Shown: positions 1 through 7,007, counted from the first letter of the stretch. The stretch: 12,583 bases of DNA from CAYTES01 sp964436935 (GCA_964436935.1 CAYTES010000044.1:1-12583); one strand, 5' to 3'. The notes: generated by a model not told the origin, from the sequence alone. Program-made: numbers and translations.

Positions 1-2327
1 CCACGCTGCCGGGCATTGTGAAGCGCGAGGTGGTCCGGGTGGTGACGCCGGGAACCACCTTTAGCGAAGTCCTGCTCGATCAAAAAACCAATAATTATGT
101 GGTCGCGATTCTCCCTCAGCGAAATCGTTTTGGGCTGGCGACCATTGATATCACCACCGGAAGTTTCGGAGTGACCGAGGTGGAGGGCTACGATCAGTTG
201 GCCTTGGAACTTCAACGCCTCAAGCCTCGGGAATGTTTACTCCCTTTATTGCACGGAGAATCAAGCGATTTAAAAACGCTCTGTGAGGCATTGGATGACG
301 TCCATGTGTATTTCCATTCCACTCCACAAAATCCCGAGAAAATTCTCACGCACCAGCTCAAAATTTCGACGGTAGAGGCTCTGGGGCTTGGACAATGGCC
401 TATTGCCGTGAATGCGGCAGGATTTCTTGTGGAATATCTCAGGGAAACACAAAAGAATGGCCTGATTCATCTCAAGCGGCCAAAACCTTACTTGCCGGGG
501 GAATTCATGTTGCTCGATGAAGCCACGCTTCGCAACCTTGAGCTGCTGTCCACCTTCCATGACCACAAAAAGGAAGGCTCATTGCTGGGCGTTTTAGACC
601 GCACGCAAACCGCCATGGGGGGACGCTTGTTGAAGCAATGGACGGTACGGCCTTTGACCGAAAAAAATCGAATTCAAGTTCGTTTGGATGCAGTAGAGAA
701 TTTCATCAAGGAAGGGTCTATTTTTGAGACATTGTGGGAAGAAATGGGTCATATTTTAGATTTGGAACGGAGTGTGGCGCGACTGTCGTTGGAGCGCGGA
801 ACTCCGCGCGATGCCATGGCCCTGAAGAGTTCGCTTCAGCGCCTTCCCCTGGTCAAATCATTGCTCTCGGCCCTGAATGCGCCGCTGCTCGCGGAACTTC
901 AAAAAAAATTGCAGCCCCTCCCGGACCTGGTTTCTCTCATTGACGCGTCGATCGTGGAGGAGCCGCCCCTTAACCTGAAAGAAGGGGGATTCATTCGAGA
1001 GGGATTCCATGAGGAACTGGACGAATTGCGGTCCTTATCGAGGGAGGGAAAGGGGTTCATCAAAAATCTTCAGCAACAGGAAATCCAACGGACCGGAATT
1101 TCGTCTCTTAAGGTCAAATACAATAGGGTATTTGGCTATTACATCGAAATCAGCAAGTCCAACTTGGGAAATGTTCCCGAGAATTACACGCGCAAGCAAA
1201 CGCTGGTGAATGCCGAGCGCTACATCACCCCCGAACTCAAAACCTACGAAGAAAAAGTACTCACCGCAGAAGACAAGTCCAAGGCGCTGGAAGCGGAGCT
1301 GTTTCGAGAACTCCGGGAAACCATCATGGAGTCGATCGGCCTCATTCAACAGAATGCGGAAGCCATTGCCGAGCTCGATGTTTTGCTCTCTTTTACCTCT
1401 GTGGCTCTCAAAAATCGCTATGTAAAACCTCAACTTCGGGATGATTTCACGCTCACGATTCAAGGTGGACGTCACCCGGTGGTGGAAACCATGAATCCGT
1501 CCGGAGATTTTATTCCCAACGACACGCACTTCAATGCCGAGAACCAACAGATATTGCTCATCACCGGGCCCAACATGAGTGGGAAATCCACTTTTTTGCG
1601 TCAGGTGGCGCTCATCAGTCTCATGGCGCAGATCGGAAGTTATGTTCCCGCCCAATCGGCTGAAATTGCGGTGGTGGATCGCATCTTTACCCGGGTGGGG
1701 GCCAGCGACAACTTGTCTAAAGGGCAAAGCACCTTCATGGTTGAAATGCAGGAGGCCGCCAATATCCTGAACAATGCCACGGCACGCAGTCTTATCATTT
1801 TGGACGAAATCGGCCGCGGCACCAGCACCTATGATGGGCTCAGCATTGCGTGGGCCATCTTGGAATACCTTCACCAACAGATTGGAGCAAAAACCTTATT
1901 CGCCACGCATTATCACGAATTGATCGCCGTCACCGAGCGGCTCGAACGCGCACAAAATTATTGTGTATTGGTTCATGAGGACACTCAAAACGGGGTCGTG
2001 TTTCTTCATAAAATTCAGGCCGGTGGGATCGATAAAAGTTACGGCATCGAAGTGGCCAAATTGGCCGGACTGCCTCGAGCGGTGATTGAAAAAGCCCAGC
2101 ATATCTTGAAAGACTTGGAAGAAGGGGTGGTGGAAAAGGGGATTCCAGCGGAATTGCAGGCGCATCACGTCGACCGATCCCATTCCGGTCTAAGCTCGCA
2201 GGGGCTTCATTCTCCCCACCCTATTGCAGAAAAATTAAAGAAGGTTGACGTGAACCACTTGACGCCGATGGAAGCACTGCAACTTTTGGTGGAATTGAAG
2301 CGTGATAGTGAAATGGACTTCCTTTAG
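1..2327 (+). CDS. mutS: DNA mismatch repair protein MutS (5'-truncated by window edge)
   Basis: MutS recognises mismatches and small loops in DNA and uses ATP to signal MutL-dependent repair. The reading frame is open from base 3 and enters the window at the segment reading TLPGIVKREVVRVVTPGT, so the mismatch-binding domain I, with its Phe-x-Glu wedge, lies upstream and roughly the first 110 residues are missing. Counting from the GTG at 18, which is not the real start, I see the connector domain to about residue 125, the lever and core from about 140, the clamp region near 364 (KVKYNRVFGYYIEIS) and the ATPase domain from about 469. Walker A is GPNMSGKST at 517 and Walker B is LIILDE at 592, followed by the family signature IGRGTSTYDG. 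The C-terminus keeps the conserved HPIAEKLKKVDVNHLTPMEA segment. The usual QxxLF-like clamp-binding peptide is not obvious. No frameshift or internal stop is present. Identification is secure. Confidence 0.97.
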   Translation, partial: TLPGIVKREVVRVVTPGTTFSEVLLDQKTNNYVVAILPQRNRFGLATIDITTGSFGVTEVEGYDQLALELQRLKPRECLLPLLHGESSDLKTLCEALDDVHVYFHSTPQNPEKILTHQLKISTVEALGLGQWPIAVNAAGFLVEYLRETQKNGLIHLKRPKPYLPGEFMLLDEATLRNLELLSTFHDHKKEGSLLGVLDRTQTAMGGRLLKQWTVRPLTEKNRIQVRLDAVENFIKEGSIFETLWEEMGHILDLERSVARLSLERGTPRDAMALKSSLQRLPLVKSLLSALNAPLLAELQKKLQPLPDLVSLIDASIVEEPPLNLKEGGFIREGFHEELDELRSLSREGKGFIKNLQQQEIQRTGISSLKVKYNRVFGYYIEISKSNLGNVPENYTRKQTLVNAERYITPELKTYEEKVLTAEDKSKALEAELFRELRETIMESIGLIQQNAEAIAELDVLLSFTSVALKNRYVKPQLRDDFTLTIQGGRHPVVETMNPSGDFIPNDTHFNAENQQILLITGPNMSGKSTFLRQVALISLMAQIGSYVPAQSAEIAVVDRIFTRVGASDNLSKGQSTFMVEMQEAANILNNATARSLIILDEIGRGTSTYDGLSIAWAILEYLHQQIGAKTLFATHYHELIAVTERLERAQNYCVLVHEDTQNGVVFLHKIQAGGIDKSYGIEVAKLAGLPRAVIEKAQHILKDLEEGVVEKGIPAELQAHHVDRSHSGLSSQGLHSPHPIAEKLKKVDVNHLTPMEALQLLVELKRDSEMDFL

Positions 2328-2366
2328 GCTCTGAGGGAAACCAGCGATTTTTCTTGAATTTTCCTC

Positions 2367-2396
2367 TTGCGTCCCCCTTCGCGGCTCTGCTATAGT
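2367..2396 (+). promoter_or_regulatory. Putative sigma70-type promoter upstream of rpsF
   Basis: A TTGCGT box at 2367-2372 lies 18 bp before TATAGT at 2391-2396. It sits 40 bp after the mutS stop and would serve the rpsF-rpsR-HAD group. If so, transcripts would begin just before or inside the palindromic element at 2409-2572, giving a long structured leader. A second, weaker pair (TTGCCA at 2588 and TAGATG at 2610, 16 bp apart) lies after the element and could be the real rpsF promoter. The choice cannot be made from sequence alone. Confidence 0.4.
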
Positions 2397-2408
2397 CCGC
2401 CTGCTCCA

Positions 2409-2572
2409 AGGAGTGTCTGGAAAACATAGTTCCTATTACAATTTTCGCCCTTCGGCTGCAAACAATTCATCGCTCCTCATCGTATCGGTCTGATACGCCG
2501 TCGGAGCTCTTCATTGTTTTCGCTCAAAGAAGCAAAAATCTCATAACGAAACTATGCTTTCCAGACACTCCT
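2409..2572. repeat. 164-bp imperfect palindromic element (MITE-like)
   Basis: The ends form an inverted repeat: 2409-2431 pairs with 2550-2572 over 23 positions with a single mismatch. The left end begins AGGAGTGTCTGGAAAACATA and the right end closes with CTTTCCAGACACTCCT. Inside, further nested pairings lie on the same axis: AAACAAT (2460-2466) with ATTGTTT (2513-2519), GCTCC (2472-2476) with GGAGC (2503-2507), and CGTATC (2481-2486) with GATACG (2492-2497) around a five-base loop. Looser complementarity lies between these and the ends. There is no ORF of note and no clear target-site duplication. The shape fits a MITE or a large palindromic intergenic repeat. As RNA it would fold into one long hairpin in the leader of rpsF. 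No second copy occurs in this window, so mobility is inferred only. Confidence 0.7.
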
Positions 2573-2624
2573 AAAAAGCTTTTCTGCTTGCCACCTACGA
2601 GTGATAAGCTAGATGCAATCCTCT

Positions 2625-2642
2625 TAAGGAGGTTCGCTCATC
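2625..2642 (+). promoter_or_regulatory. Strong Shine-Dalgarno with in-frame ATC at ideal spacing, upstream of rpsF
   Basis: AAGGAGG at 2626-2632 is the best Shine-Dalgarno match in the window, yet it lies 31 nt before the rpsF ATG at 2664. Seven bases after it is ATC at 2640-2642, in frame with rpsF (eight codons upstream) with no stop between. The frame is closed just above by TAA at 2625. Either initiation uses a rare AUC codon, or the site acts at a distance, or the ATC is a sequence error for ATG. A small hairpin (CCTC with GAGG, 2620-2632) could mask the site. Confidence 0.45.
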
Positions 2643-2663
2643 TTAATCCATAGAAAAAAGTCC

Positions 2664-3284
2664 ATGTCTAAAAAAACAACTTCCTCACCGGAAGAAATGC
2701 AGTCTCGTGAAGATGTCCTGGCCTACGAAGTCATGGCCATTTTGGATGGTTCGACCACCGAAAATCAGTACAAAAAAAACCTTGCCGAGCTCAAACAGTT
2801 GCTCGAATCGTTTGGTGCTGAAATTTCGCATGAAGAGGAATGGGGAAAACGAGGGTTAGCCTACCCCATCAAGAAGCAAAATTATGGATATTATGTGATT
2901 TTTAATTTTCACATGGAGCCGACAAAGGCCCAAGAATTGAAATCTCAACTGCGTATCATGAATTTTGTATTGCGCGATTTGGTCTTGAAAACGCCGAAAG
3001 GCTATGTGCCTCAACAGTACAGTCTGGATGAGGAAGAAGTGAAAAAAACGGAACCGGTGAAAGAAGAAAGAAACGAGGAAAAGCCGATGAAGAAAGCAGT
3101 TAGGGAAACGGAAGAAGTCGCTGAAGTAAAAGAAGAAAAAGTAGTCAAAAAGAAAGTGGAAAAAGAAGACACAGATAAGGAAGAAGCACCTAAAGTCGAG
3201 GAGAAAAAGCACAAAGAAAAAATGAATCAACTCAACCAAAAACTCGAACAGCTTTTGAGTGGAGGGGAAGACTTTAACCTTTAG
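2664..3284 (+). CDS. rpsF: 30S ribosomal protein bS6 with long charged C-terminal tail
   Basis: bS6 binds bS18 on the platform of the small ribosomal subunit. The conserved core spans residues 19-112: it opens LAYEVMAILDGST, includes the helix ending LESFGAEI, the WGKRGLAYPI strand and the YGYYVIFNF strand, and ends LRDLVLKTPKG. An 18-residue hydrophilic N-terminal extension precedes it, longer still if translation starts at the in-frame ATC at 2640. Residues 121-185 are almost entirely Lys, Glu and Val and look disordered. A short amphipathic helix (MNQLNQKLEQLLSG, about 187-200) closes the protein. At 206 residues it is about twice the size of typical bacterial bS6. The ATG at 2664 has only the weak purine run GAAAAAAG before it. 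rpsR follows after 5 nt, with no ssb in between. Confidence 0.93.
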   Translation: MSKKTTSSPEEMQSREDVLAYEVMAILDGSTTENQYKKNLAELKQLLESFGAEISHEEEWGKRGLAYPIKKQNYGYYVIFNFHMEPTKAQELKSQLRIMNFVLRDLVLKTPKGYVPQQYSLDEEEVKKTEPVKEERNEEKPMKKAVRETEEVAEVKEEKVVKKKVEKEDTDKEEAPKVEEKKHKEKMNQLNQKLEQLLSGGEDFNL

Positions 3285-3289
3285 AAACC

Positions 3290-3508
3290 ATGACGCACAA
3301 AAAAAATCGCAAAACGTACGATCACATTTGTATTCCGGATACGACCTACGTGGACTACAAAAATGTCAGAGTGATGAGGAAATACACCACCATCTATCGT
3401 CGGATTAAACCGCGTTATTACACGAAAGTTCCCATGGTCGTTCAGAAATCTTTGGCACGAGCCATTAAGAATGCACGGTTCATGGCTTTGATTCCTTTCA
3501 CGAAGTAA
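3290..3508 (+). CDS. rpsR: 30S ribosomal protein bS18
   Basis: bS18 pairs with bS6 on the 30S platform. This 72-residue product has the expected size and the diagnostic VDYKNV segment (residues 21-26), the basic RRIKPRYYTK stretch in place of the usual GKILPRRxTG, and the C-terminal helix QKSLARAIKNARFMALIPF. The middle is noticeably divergent from textbook bS18, but the spacing of conserved positions holds. It starts 5 nt after the rpsF stop. The nearest purine-rich sequence (GGAGGGG, 3261-3267) is over 20 nt away, so translational coupling to rpsF is likely. A HAD phosphatase gene follows after 17 nt. Confidence 0.93.
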   Translation: MTHKKNRKTYDHICIPDTTYVDYKNVRVMRKYTTIYRRIKPRYYTKVPMVVQKSLARAIKNARFMALIPFTK

Positions 3509-3525
3509 AGGACGTTCTAAGGTAT

Positions 3526-4212
3526 ATGATACGACATCCCGAAAAAACGGCTTCTATTAGTGTTATTTGTGATTTGGACGGTCTACTCGTGGATAGCGAA
3601 TTTTGGCATTTTAAAGCGTATCAGAGTATTTTAAAGCGCTATGACATAAAGCTCACCGAGGACTTGTTTGTACAGGGGTGGCTTTCGGAAAAGCAGTATG
3701 GCATGCGGCGATACTTGGAGCGGGCCGGAGTGGTGGAAGAAGCGGACATTAAAAAGGTGCGGCAAGAGAAAGCGCAGCGGTTCGTTGAACTGGCCCAAGG
3801 CAATTTGAAGTGGATGCCCGGAGCGCGGGAGTTTTTGGCGCAAGTTCGGGAGTGGGGATGGGACTGCGGGGTCGGGACCGGGGCGCATCGGTCGGAAAGC
3901 GATTTTATCATCAATGAGTGCGGTATTTCAGAATATGTGAACGTGTGGGTTTCGGGAGATGAAGTCCCGAAAAACAAGCCGCATCCGGATGTGTTTTTAA
4001 AGGTTGCCGAAAAACTGGGAAGAAACCCTCAAGAGTGTATTGTCATGGAAAACTCAAGTATGGGTTTGAAGGCGGCCAGTGAAGCGGGTATGCGATGTTT
4101 TGTCGTGCCCAGCCGTTTCACCCTTCAGCAAGATTTTTCGGGCGCCGCTAAGCAATCCTCTCGGTTGGATGAGTTCAAGCGAATGGATTTTGAAACGGAG
4201 CCGATTCTGTGA
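3526..4212 (+). CDS. HAD-superfamily hydrolase, beta-phosphoglucomutase-like subfamily
   Basis: This is a soluble 228-residue HAD enzyme, probably a small-molecule phosphatase or phosphomutase; the substrate cannot be read from the sequence. Motif I is DLDGLLVDSE, with the nucleophile Asp16 and the acid/base Asp18. A helical cap runs from about 25 to 95. Motif II is Thr118 in GVGTGAHR, the motif III lysine lies in KNKPHPD (149-155), and motif IV is VMENSSMG with Glu175, where many relatives have Glu-Asp and some have Glu-Asn. All catalytic positions are filled, so the enzyme should be active. The ATG at 3526 is preceded by AGGA at 3509 and AAGG at 3519. It is close behind rpsR and may share its transcript. 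The stop is TGA, which supports the standard bacterial code. Relatives include sugar-phosphate phosphatases and phosphoglycolate phosphatase-like proteins. Confidence 0.85.
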   Translation: MIRHPEKTASISVICDLDGLLVDSEFWHFKAYQSILKRYDIKLTEDLFVQGWLSEKQYGMRRYLERAGVVEEADIKKVRQEKAQRFVELAQGNLKWMPGAREFLAQVREWGWDCGVGTGAHRSESDFIINECGISEYVNVWVSGDEVPKNKPHPDVFLKVAEKLGRNPQECIVMENSSMGLKAASEAGMRCFVVPSRFTLQQDFSGAAKQSSRLDEFKRMDFETEPIL

Positions 4213-4222
4213 AAAATCGGTT
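4199..4222. terminator. Weak hairpin between convergent genes, possible terminator
   Basis: CCGATT (4201-4206) pairs with AATCGG (4215-4220) across an 8-nt loop, extendable by a G-U and an A-U pair at the base. It straddles the TGA stop of the HAD gene and lies just past the end of the convergent minus-strand gene. On the plus strand only TTT follows, so it is a poor intrinsic terminator. Its place between converging genes is the main argument for it. Confidence 0.3.
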
Positions 4223-4236
4223 TAGGTGAACATCTC

Positions 4237-5580
4237 CTAGGCATACCGTCGTACTTGAGCCAGACTTTCGGCCAGATCGGAATCGGTTTTTAGGCTTTTA
4301 AGTTCCGTGTAACGATTCAGGTCCAGGGAGGTGTTTCCGTAAGACCAGGCACCTTTTCCATCCGTTCCCACGGTCATGGCAGGCCCGCTGTGGAGAATAC
4401 GCCCATCTTTCAAGAGGAGATAATCACCATATCCGGCACCTTGTCGATGAAGGCGGAGCCCCTTAACGGTATCCCCCTCTTTGATTTCTTCAAACGAATA
4501 GTTCGAAACCATCCTCCAGTAGTACAGATTCCATACGCAACCGACTTTCAATTGAGCTCCATATTTTAGTACGGGATCCACCAAAGGGCATGGTTGCAAG
4601 TCACTAAAAGCAGTTGGTCGCGCATAATCCCAGGTTTTTCCTTTTTTCCCGGCAAGGAGGGTATCGAGATAAGCTTGAGTATAATCCGGAGCGTTAGCCT
4701 TCAATTCCTCATACAGGCGATTGAATTCATTCGCCACCTCCGGAAGGGATTGCAACCCTTCCAACGGATTAGTGATATTCATGGGTTTTTCAGGTTCATA
4801 CTGCTCACAAATTGTTTTGATTTCTTGCCGTGAAGCCTGAGCGACTCCAATTGTTTTAAAAAGATTTCGGAGCCCCTTTAGAGCCGCATCGCGTGCTTTA
4901 TATGCCAGCGTGTGAGATTCGGGTTTGTACGTATAAGATTCTTCGTATTCCCCTTTTTCATTCAGATTTTGGGCTGTATCTTGTGCAATGACTTTTTTTA
5001 AAGACTCCACCACCACGGCATGGATTTCGTTTCTTTTTCCCGGTCTAGCCTGTACCGCCATGTTTCCCAATCGATTCACGCAGGAATTTCTTACCGCTTG
5101 CTTTTTTATGACATAATAATTCCCTTGTTCTCTGTAGGTGGGAGCCTCGGGAAGTTGGTAGGTTTTTTCAATCATTTCCCCCATCAGGGTGCAGGCCTTC
5201 AATTGAACGTCCGCGTGAGGACTTTCAATGGTCCTTTCCAGGACATACGCATAGGTTGAAAACTGTTCAAAATCTCTTCCAGTGTGCTGAGTCTTTTGGG
5301 TCGAAAGCTCACGATCCAATCGCGAAAATAAGTCCTGAATTTCATTTTTAAGCTGGTCCAGGGCCTGGAGAGCTTCCGATTGATCCTGAGTGGTAAGCGC
5401 TTCAATCAGTCCTTGGACGGCAAGGGTTTCGGCACTCAACGGGCTTCCCCCTTCTTGTGGAGATTTTTCTCGTCCTTCTCTTAAATTTGCCAAATGGTTA
5501 TGGGCTCGATTCAATTTTTCGTAATCCGAATTCTTTAAAGTGGCAAAGGCGGCATTTAATTGTTCTCCGGGGGTTTCCAT
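4237..5580 (-). CDS. Hypothetical protein, helical N-terminal region and beta-rich C-terminus
   Basis: I do not recognise this 447-residue protein. It has no signal peptide and no membrane segment, so it is probably cytoplasmic. Residues 1-100 are hydrophilic and helix-prone. Residues 105-250 contain several helical pairs with an alternating Leu/Ala pattern (for example DVQLKACTLMGEMIEKTY near 124 and RDAALKGLRNLFKTIG near 230) that resemble HEAT or ARM-type repeats. Residues 315-430 are rich in Trp, Tyr and Gly (VWNLYYWRMVSNYSF, YGDYLLLKDGRILHSG, KGAWSYGN) and look like a separate beta domain. The start at 5578-5580 is the only reasonable ATG near a good upstream promoter, but it has no Shine-Dalgarno. 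The gene converges with the HAD gene and diverges from proB, so it is its own transcription unit. Function unknown; a scaffold or binding role is only a guess. Confidence 0.8.
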   Translation of the reverse strand: METPGEQLNAAFATLKNSDYEKLNRAHNHLANLREGREKSPQEGGSPLSAETLAVQGLIEALTTQDQSEALQALDQLKNEIQDLFSRLDRELSTQKTQHTGRDFEQFSTYAYVLERTIESPHADVQLKACTLMGEMIEKTYQLPEAPTYREQGNYYVIKKQAVRNSCVNRLGNMAVQARPGKRNEIHAVVVESLKKVIAQDTAQNLNEKGEYEESYTYKPESHTLAYKARDAALKGLRNLFKTIGVAQASRQEIKTICEQYEPEKPMNITNPLEGLQSLPEVANEFNRLYEELKANAPDYTQAYLDTLLAGKKGKTWDYARPTAFSDLQPCPLVDPVLKYGAQLKVGCVWNLYYWRMVSNYSFEEIKEGDTVKGLRLHRQGAGYGDYLLLKDGRILHSGPAMTVGTDGKGAWSYGNTSLDLNRYTELKSLKTDSDLAESLAQVRRYA

Positions 5581-5636
5581 GCGATTGAGTGTGTTAATAA
5601 TAAATGGAACTGAGTGAAAAAAGAGAGCATTATATA

Positions 5637-5665
5637 ATAATAGAATATTAAAATGATTTAGTCAA
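5637..5665 (-). promoter_or_regulatory. Promoter for the minus-strand hypothetical gene
   Basis: Read on the minus strand, TTGACT (plus positions 5660-5665) is followed after exactly 17 bp by TATTAT (5637-5642), a near-consensus sigma70-type promoter in an AT-rich stretch. A perfect TATAAT (5629-5634) lies just downstream and may be an alternative -10. The leader would be about 50 nt. There is no Shine-Dalgarno before the ATG. Confidence 0.65.
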
Positions 5666-5671
5666 TATAAT
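5666..5671 (+). promoter_or_regulatory. Possible -10 box for proB
   Basis: TATAAT on the plus strand, about 65 bp before the proB start, overlaps the divergent promoter region. The matching -35 position (GAATAT at 5643) is poor. Another TATAAT occurs at 5633-5638 with CTGAGT 17 bp before it. One of the two probably drives proB, so the divergent promoters may share or compete for polymerase. Confidence 0.3.
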
Positions 5672-5735
5672 CATGGGGAGGAAGTCCGATAATTTCAGGT
5701 TTCCTATCAGGAAGGGATTCCATTAAAATGATTTC

Positions 5736-6830
5736 ATGCGATTCATTGTTAAAATCGGAAGCAATCTGTTGACGCAGGAGGACAACGCCTTGAATGTGGC
5801 GTTTATCGAACATGTCGCGGCCCAGATTTCCATTCTCCACGCTCAAGGGCACGAACCGCTCATCGTCACTTCCGGGGCGGTGGCCGCAGGGCGACGCACG
5901 ATTTCATTGAAAAAAGAAAGTAAAAACATCCCTTACCGTCAGCTGTTGGCAGCCGTGGGACAAACCTTTTTAATGGACACCTATCGCGATAGTTTCAATC
6001 GTTATGGCATGATCATCGGACAGGTGTTGTTGACCATGCACGACTTGGATCGGCGGAAAAGTTTTTTGATCACGCGCAATACGCTGGACCTCATGTTGAA
6101 ACATCGTATTGTGCCGATTGTGAATGAGAATGACGTGACCACTTTTGCCGGATTGAAATTCGGGGACAACGACAATCTGTCCGCACGCCTTTCCAGTACC
6201 GTGGATGCCGAAACCTTGATCCTATTGACGGATGTCGACGGCCTTTTTGATGCCAATCCAACGGCGAATCCGCAGGCTCGTTTGATCGACGAAGTGGAGG
6301 CGATCACTCCACAAATCAAGGCCATGGCCCAGGGGAAGGGCACCAAAAAAAGTCTGGGAGGAATGCGAAGCAAGATCGAAGCCGCGGAATATGCCACGCA
6401 GGCCGGAGTGGATGTTTGGATCGCCAATGGAAGCACCGCCCATGTGATTACGGAGATTATTCATGGGGAGCGTCCCCACGGAACCCATTTTCGAAGGCAG
6501 TTCATCCCCAAGGACGCGCGACACAAGTGGATGCAGTCTCAACAGAATAGTCAGGCCGCGATTGTGGTCGATTCCGGGGCCTGCGATGCGATTTTGAATA
6601 AGGGGAAAAGTTTACTTCCTTCCGGAATTCAAAAAGTGAAAGGGATCTTTCAGCGAGGCGATATTATCGGGGTTTTAAATGAAGAAGAAGTCAAAATGGG
6701 GTTTGGTCAAGTGAATTATTCGAGCGAAGAACTCGCGTTGATCAAAGGAAAAAAATCCAATGAAATCGAAGAAATTTTAGGGTATATGCTGCAAGAGGAA
6801 GTGATCCATCGGGACAATATGGTGAAGTAG
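5736..6830 (+). CDS. proB: Glutamate 5-kinase (ProB) with C-terminal PUA domain
   Basis: ProB phosphorylates L-glutamate to glutamyl 5-phosphate, the first step of proline synthesis, in the cytoplasm. The 364 residues match the usual full-length form. The amino acid kinase domain (1-255) starts FIVKIGSNLLT with the catalytic Lys6, then TSGAVAAG (45-52), GQVLLT (95), the glutamate-binding NENDV (130-134), FGDNDNLSA (142-150), LLTDVDGLF (163-171) and GGMRSKIEAA (208-217). The PUA domain (about 273-356) has the expected KSLLPSGI and GIFQRGDIIGV. ATG 5736 is the first in-frame start after TAA at 5724. AGGAAGGG (5709-5716) is 19 nt away, and another ATG (5728, out of frame) is better placed for it. 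No proA is adjacent, so the partner enzyme must lie elsewhere or be missing. Confidence 0.95.
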   Translation: MRFIVKIGSNLLTQEDNALNVAFIEHVAAQISILHAQGHEPLIVTSGAVAAGRRTISLKKESKNIPYRQLLAAVGQTFLMDTYRDSFNRYGMIIGQVLLTMHDLDRRKSFLITRNTLDLMLKHRIVPIVNENDVTTFAGLKFGDNDNLSARLSSTVDAETLILLTDVDGLFDANPTANPQARLIDEVEAITPQIKAMAQGKGTKKSLGGMRSKIEAAEYATQAGVDVWIANGSTAHVITEIIHGERPHGTHFRRQFIPKDARHKWMQSQQNSQAAIVVDSGACDAILNKGKSLLPSGIQKVKGIFQRGDIIGVLNEEEVKMGFGQVNYSSEELALIKGKKSNEIEEILGYMLQEEVIHRDNMVK

Positions 6831-6974
6831 GAAAAGGTGAAAATACACAGTAAATAAGCATTAAAAGACCAATGGGCTCCCTCGAAATATCGTATTTTTT
6901 TGAAAATAGGGGGGATTTTAGGGGCGGAATTTTTGTAAGGCAAGGAAATGGGAGCTTGCGTTTCAATGCAGCGC

Positions 6975-7007
6975 GCGGTAAAGAGGCTTCTCTATCCAGG
7001 ATACCGC
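6975..7007 (+). other. Stem-loop just upstream of the operon promoter
   Basis: GCGGTA (6975-6980) pairs with TACCGC (7002-7007). Inside, AGAG (6982-6985) pairs with CTCT (6990-6993), and an alternative small palindrome, TATCC-A-GGATA, covers 6993-7003. The structure ends 6 bp before the -35 box at 7014. It could be a terminator for proB (only TTTC follows) or a binding site that controls the downstream promoter. The rest of the 248-bp gap from 6831 shows only AT-rich and G-rich runs, with no tRNA or convincing ORF. Confidence 0.3.

Noticed and set aside
1035..1877. 280-codon antisense ORF within mutS
   Set aside because: It lies wholly opposite the conserved clamp and ATPase region of mutS, has no recognisable domain and no promoter or ribosome binding site; it is a by-product of mutS codon use.
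2333..2366. Possible terminator hairpin after mutS (GAGGGAAA with TTTTCCTC)
   Set aside because: The loop is 18 nt, one pair is G-U, there is no following T-tract, and the second arm runs up against the putative -35 box.
2856..3239. 127-codon antisense ORF opposite rpsF
   Set aside because: Its Phe-rich composition is simply the complement of the Lys/Glu codons in the bS6 tail.
4210..4212. TGA recoded as glycine
   Set aside because: No gene in the window has an internal in-frame TGA, and the HAD protein has its normal length when TGA is read as stop.
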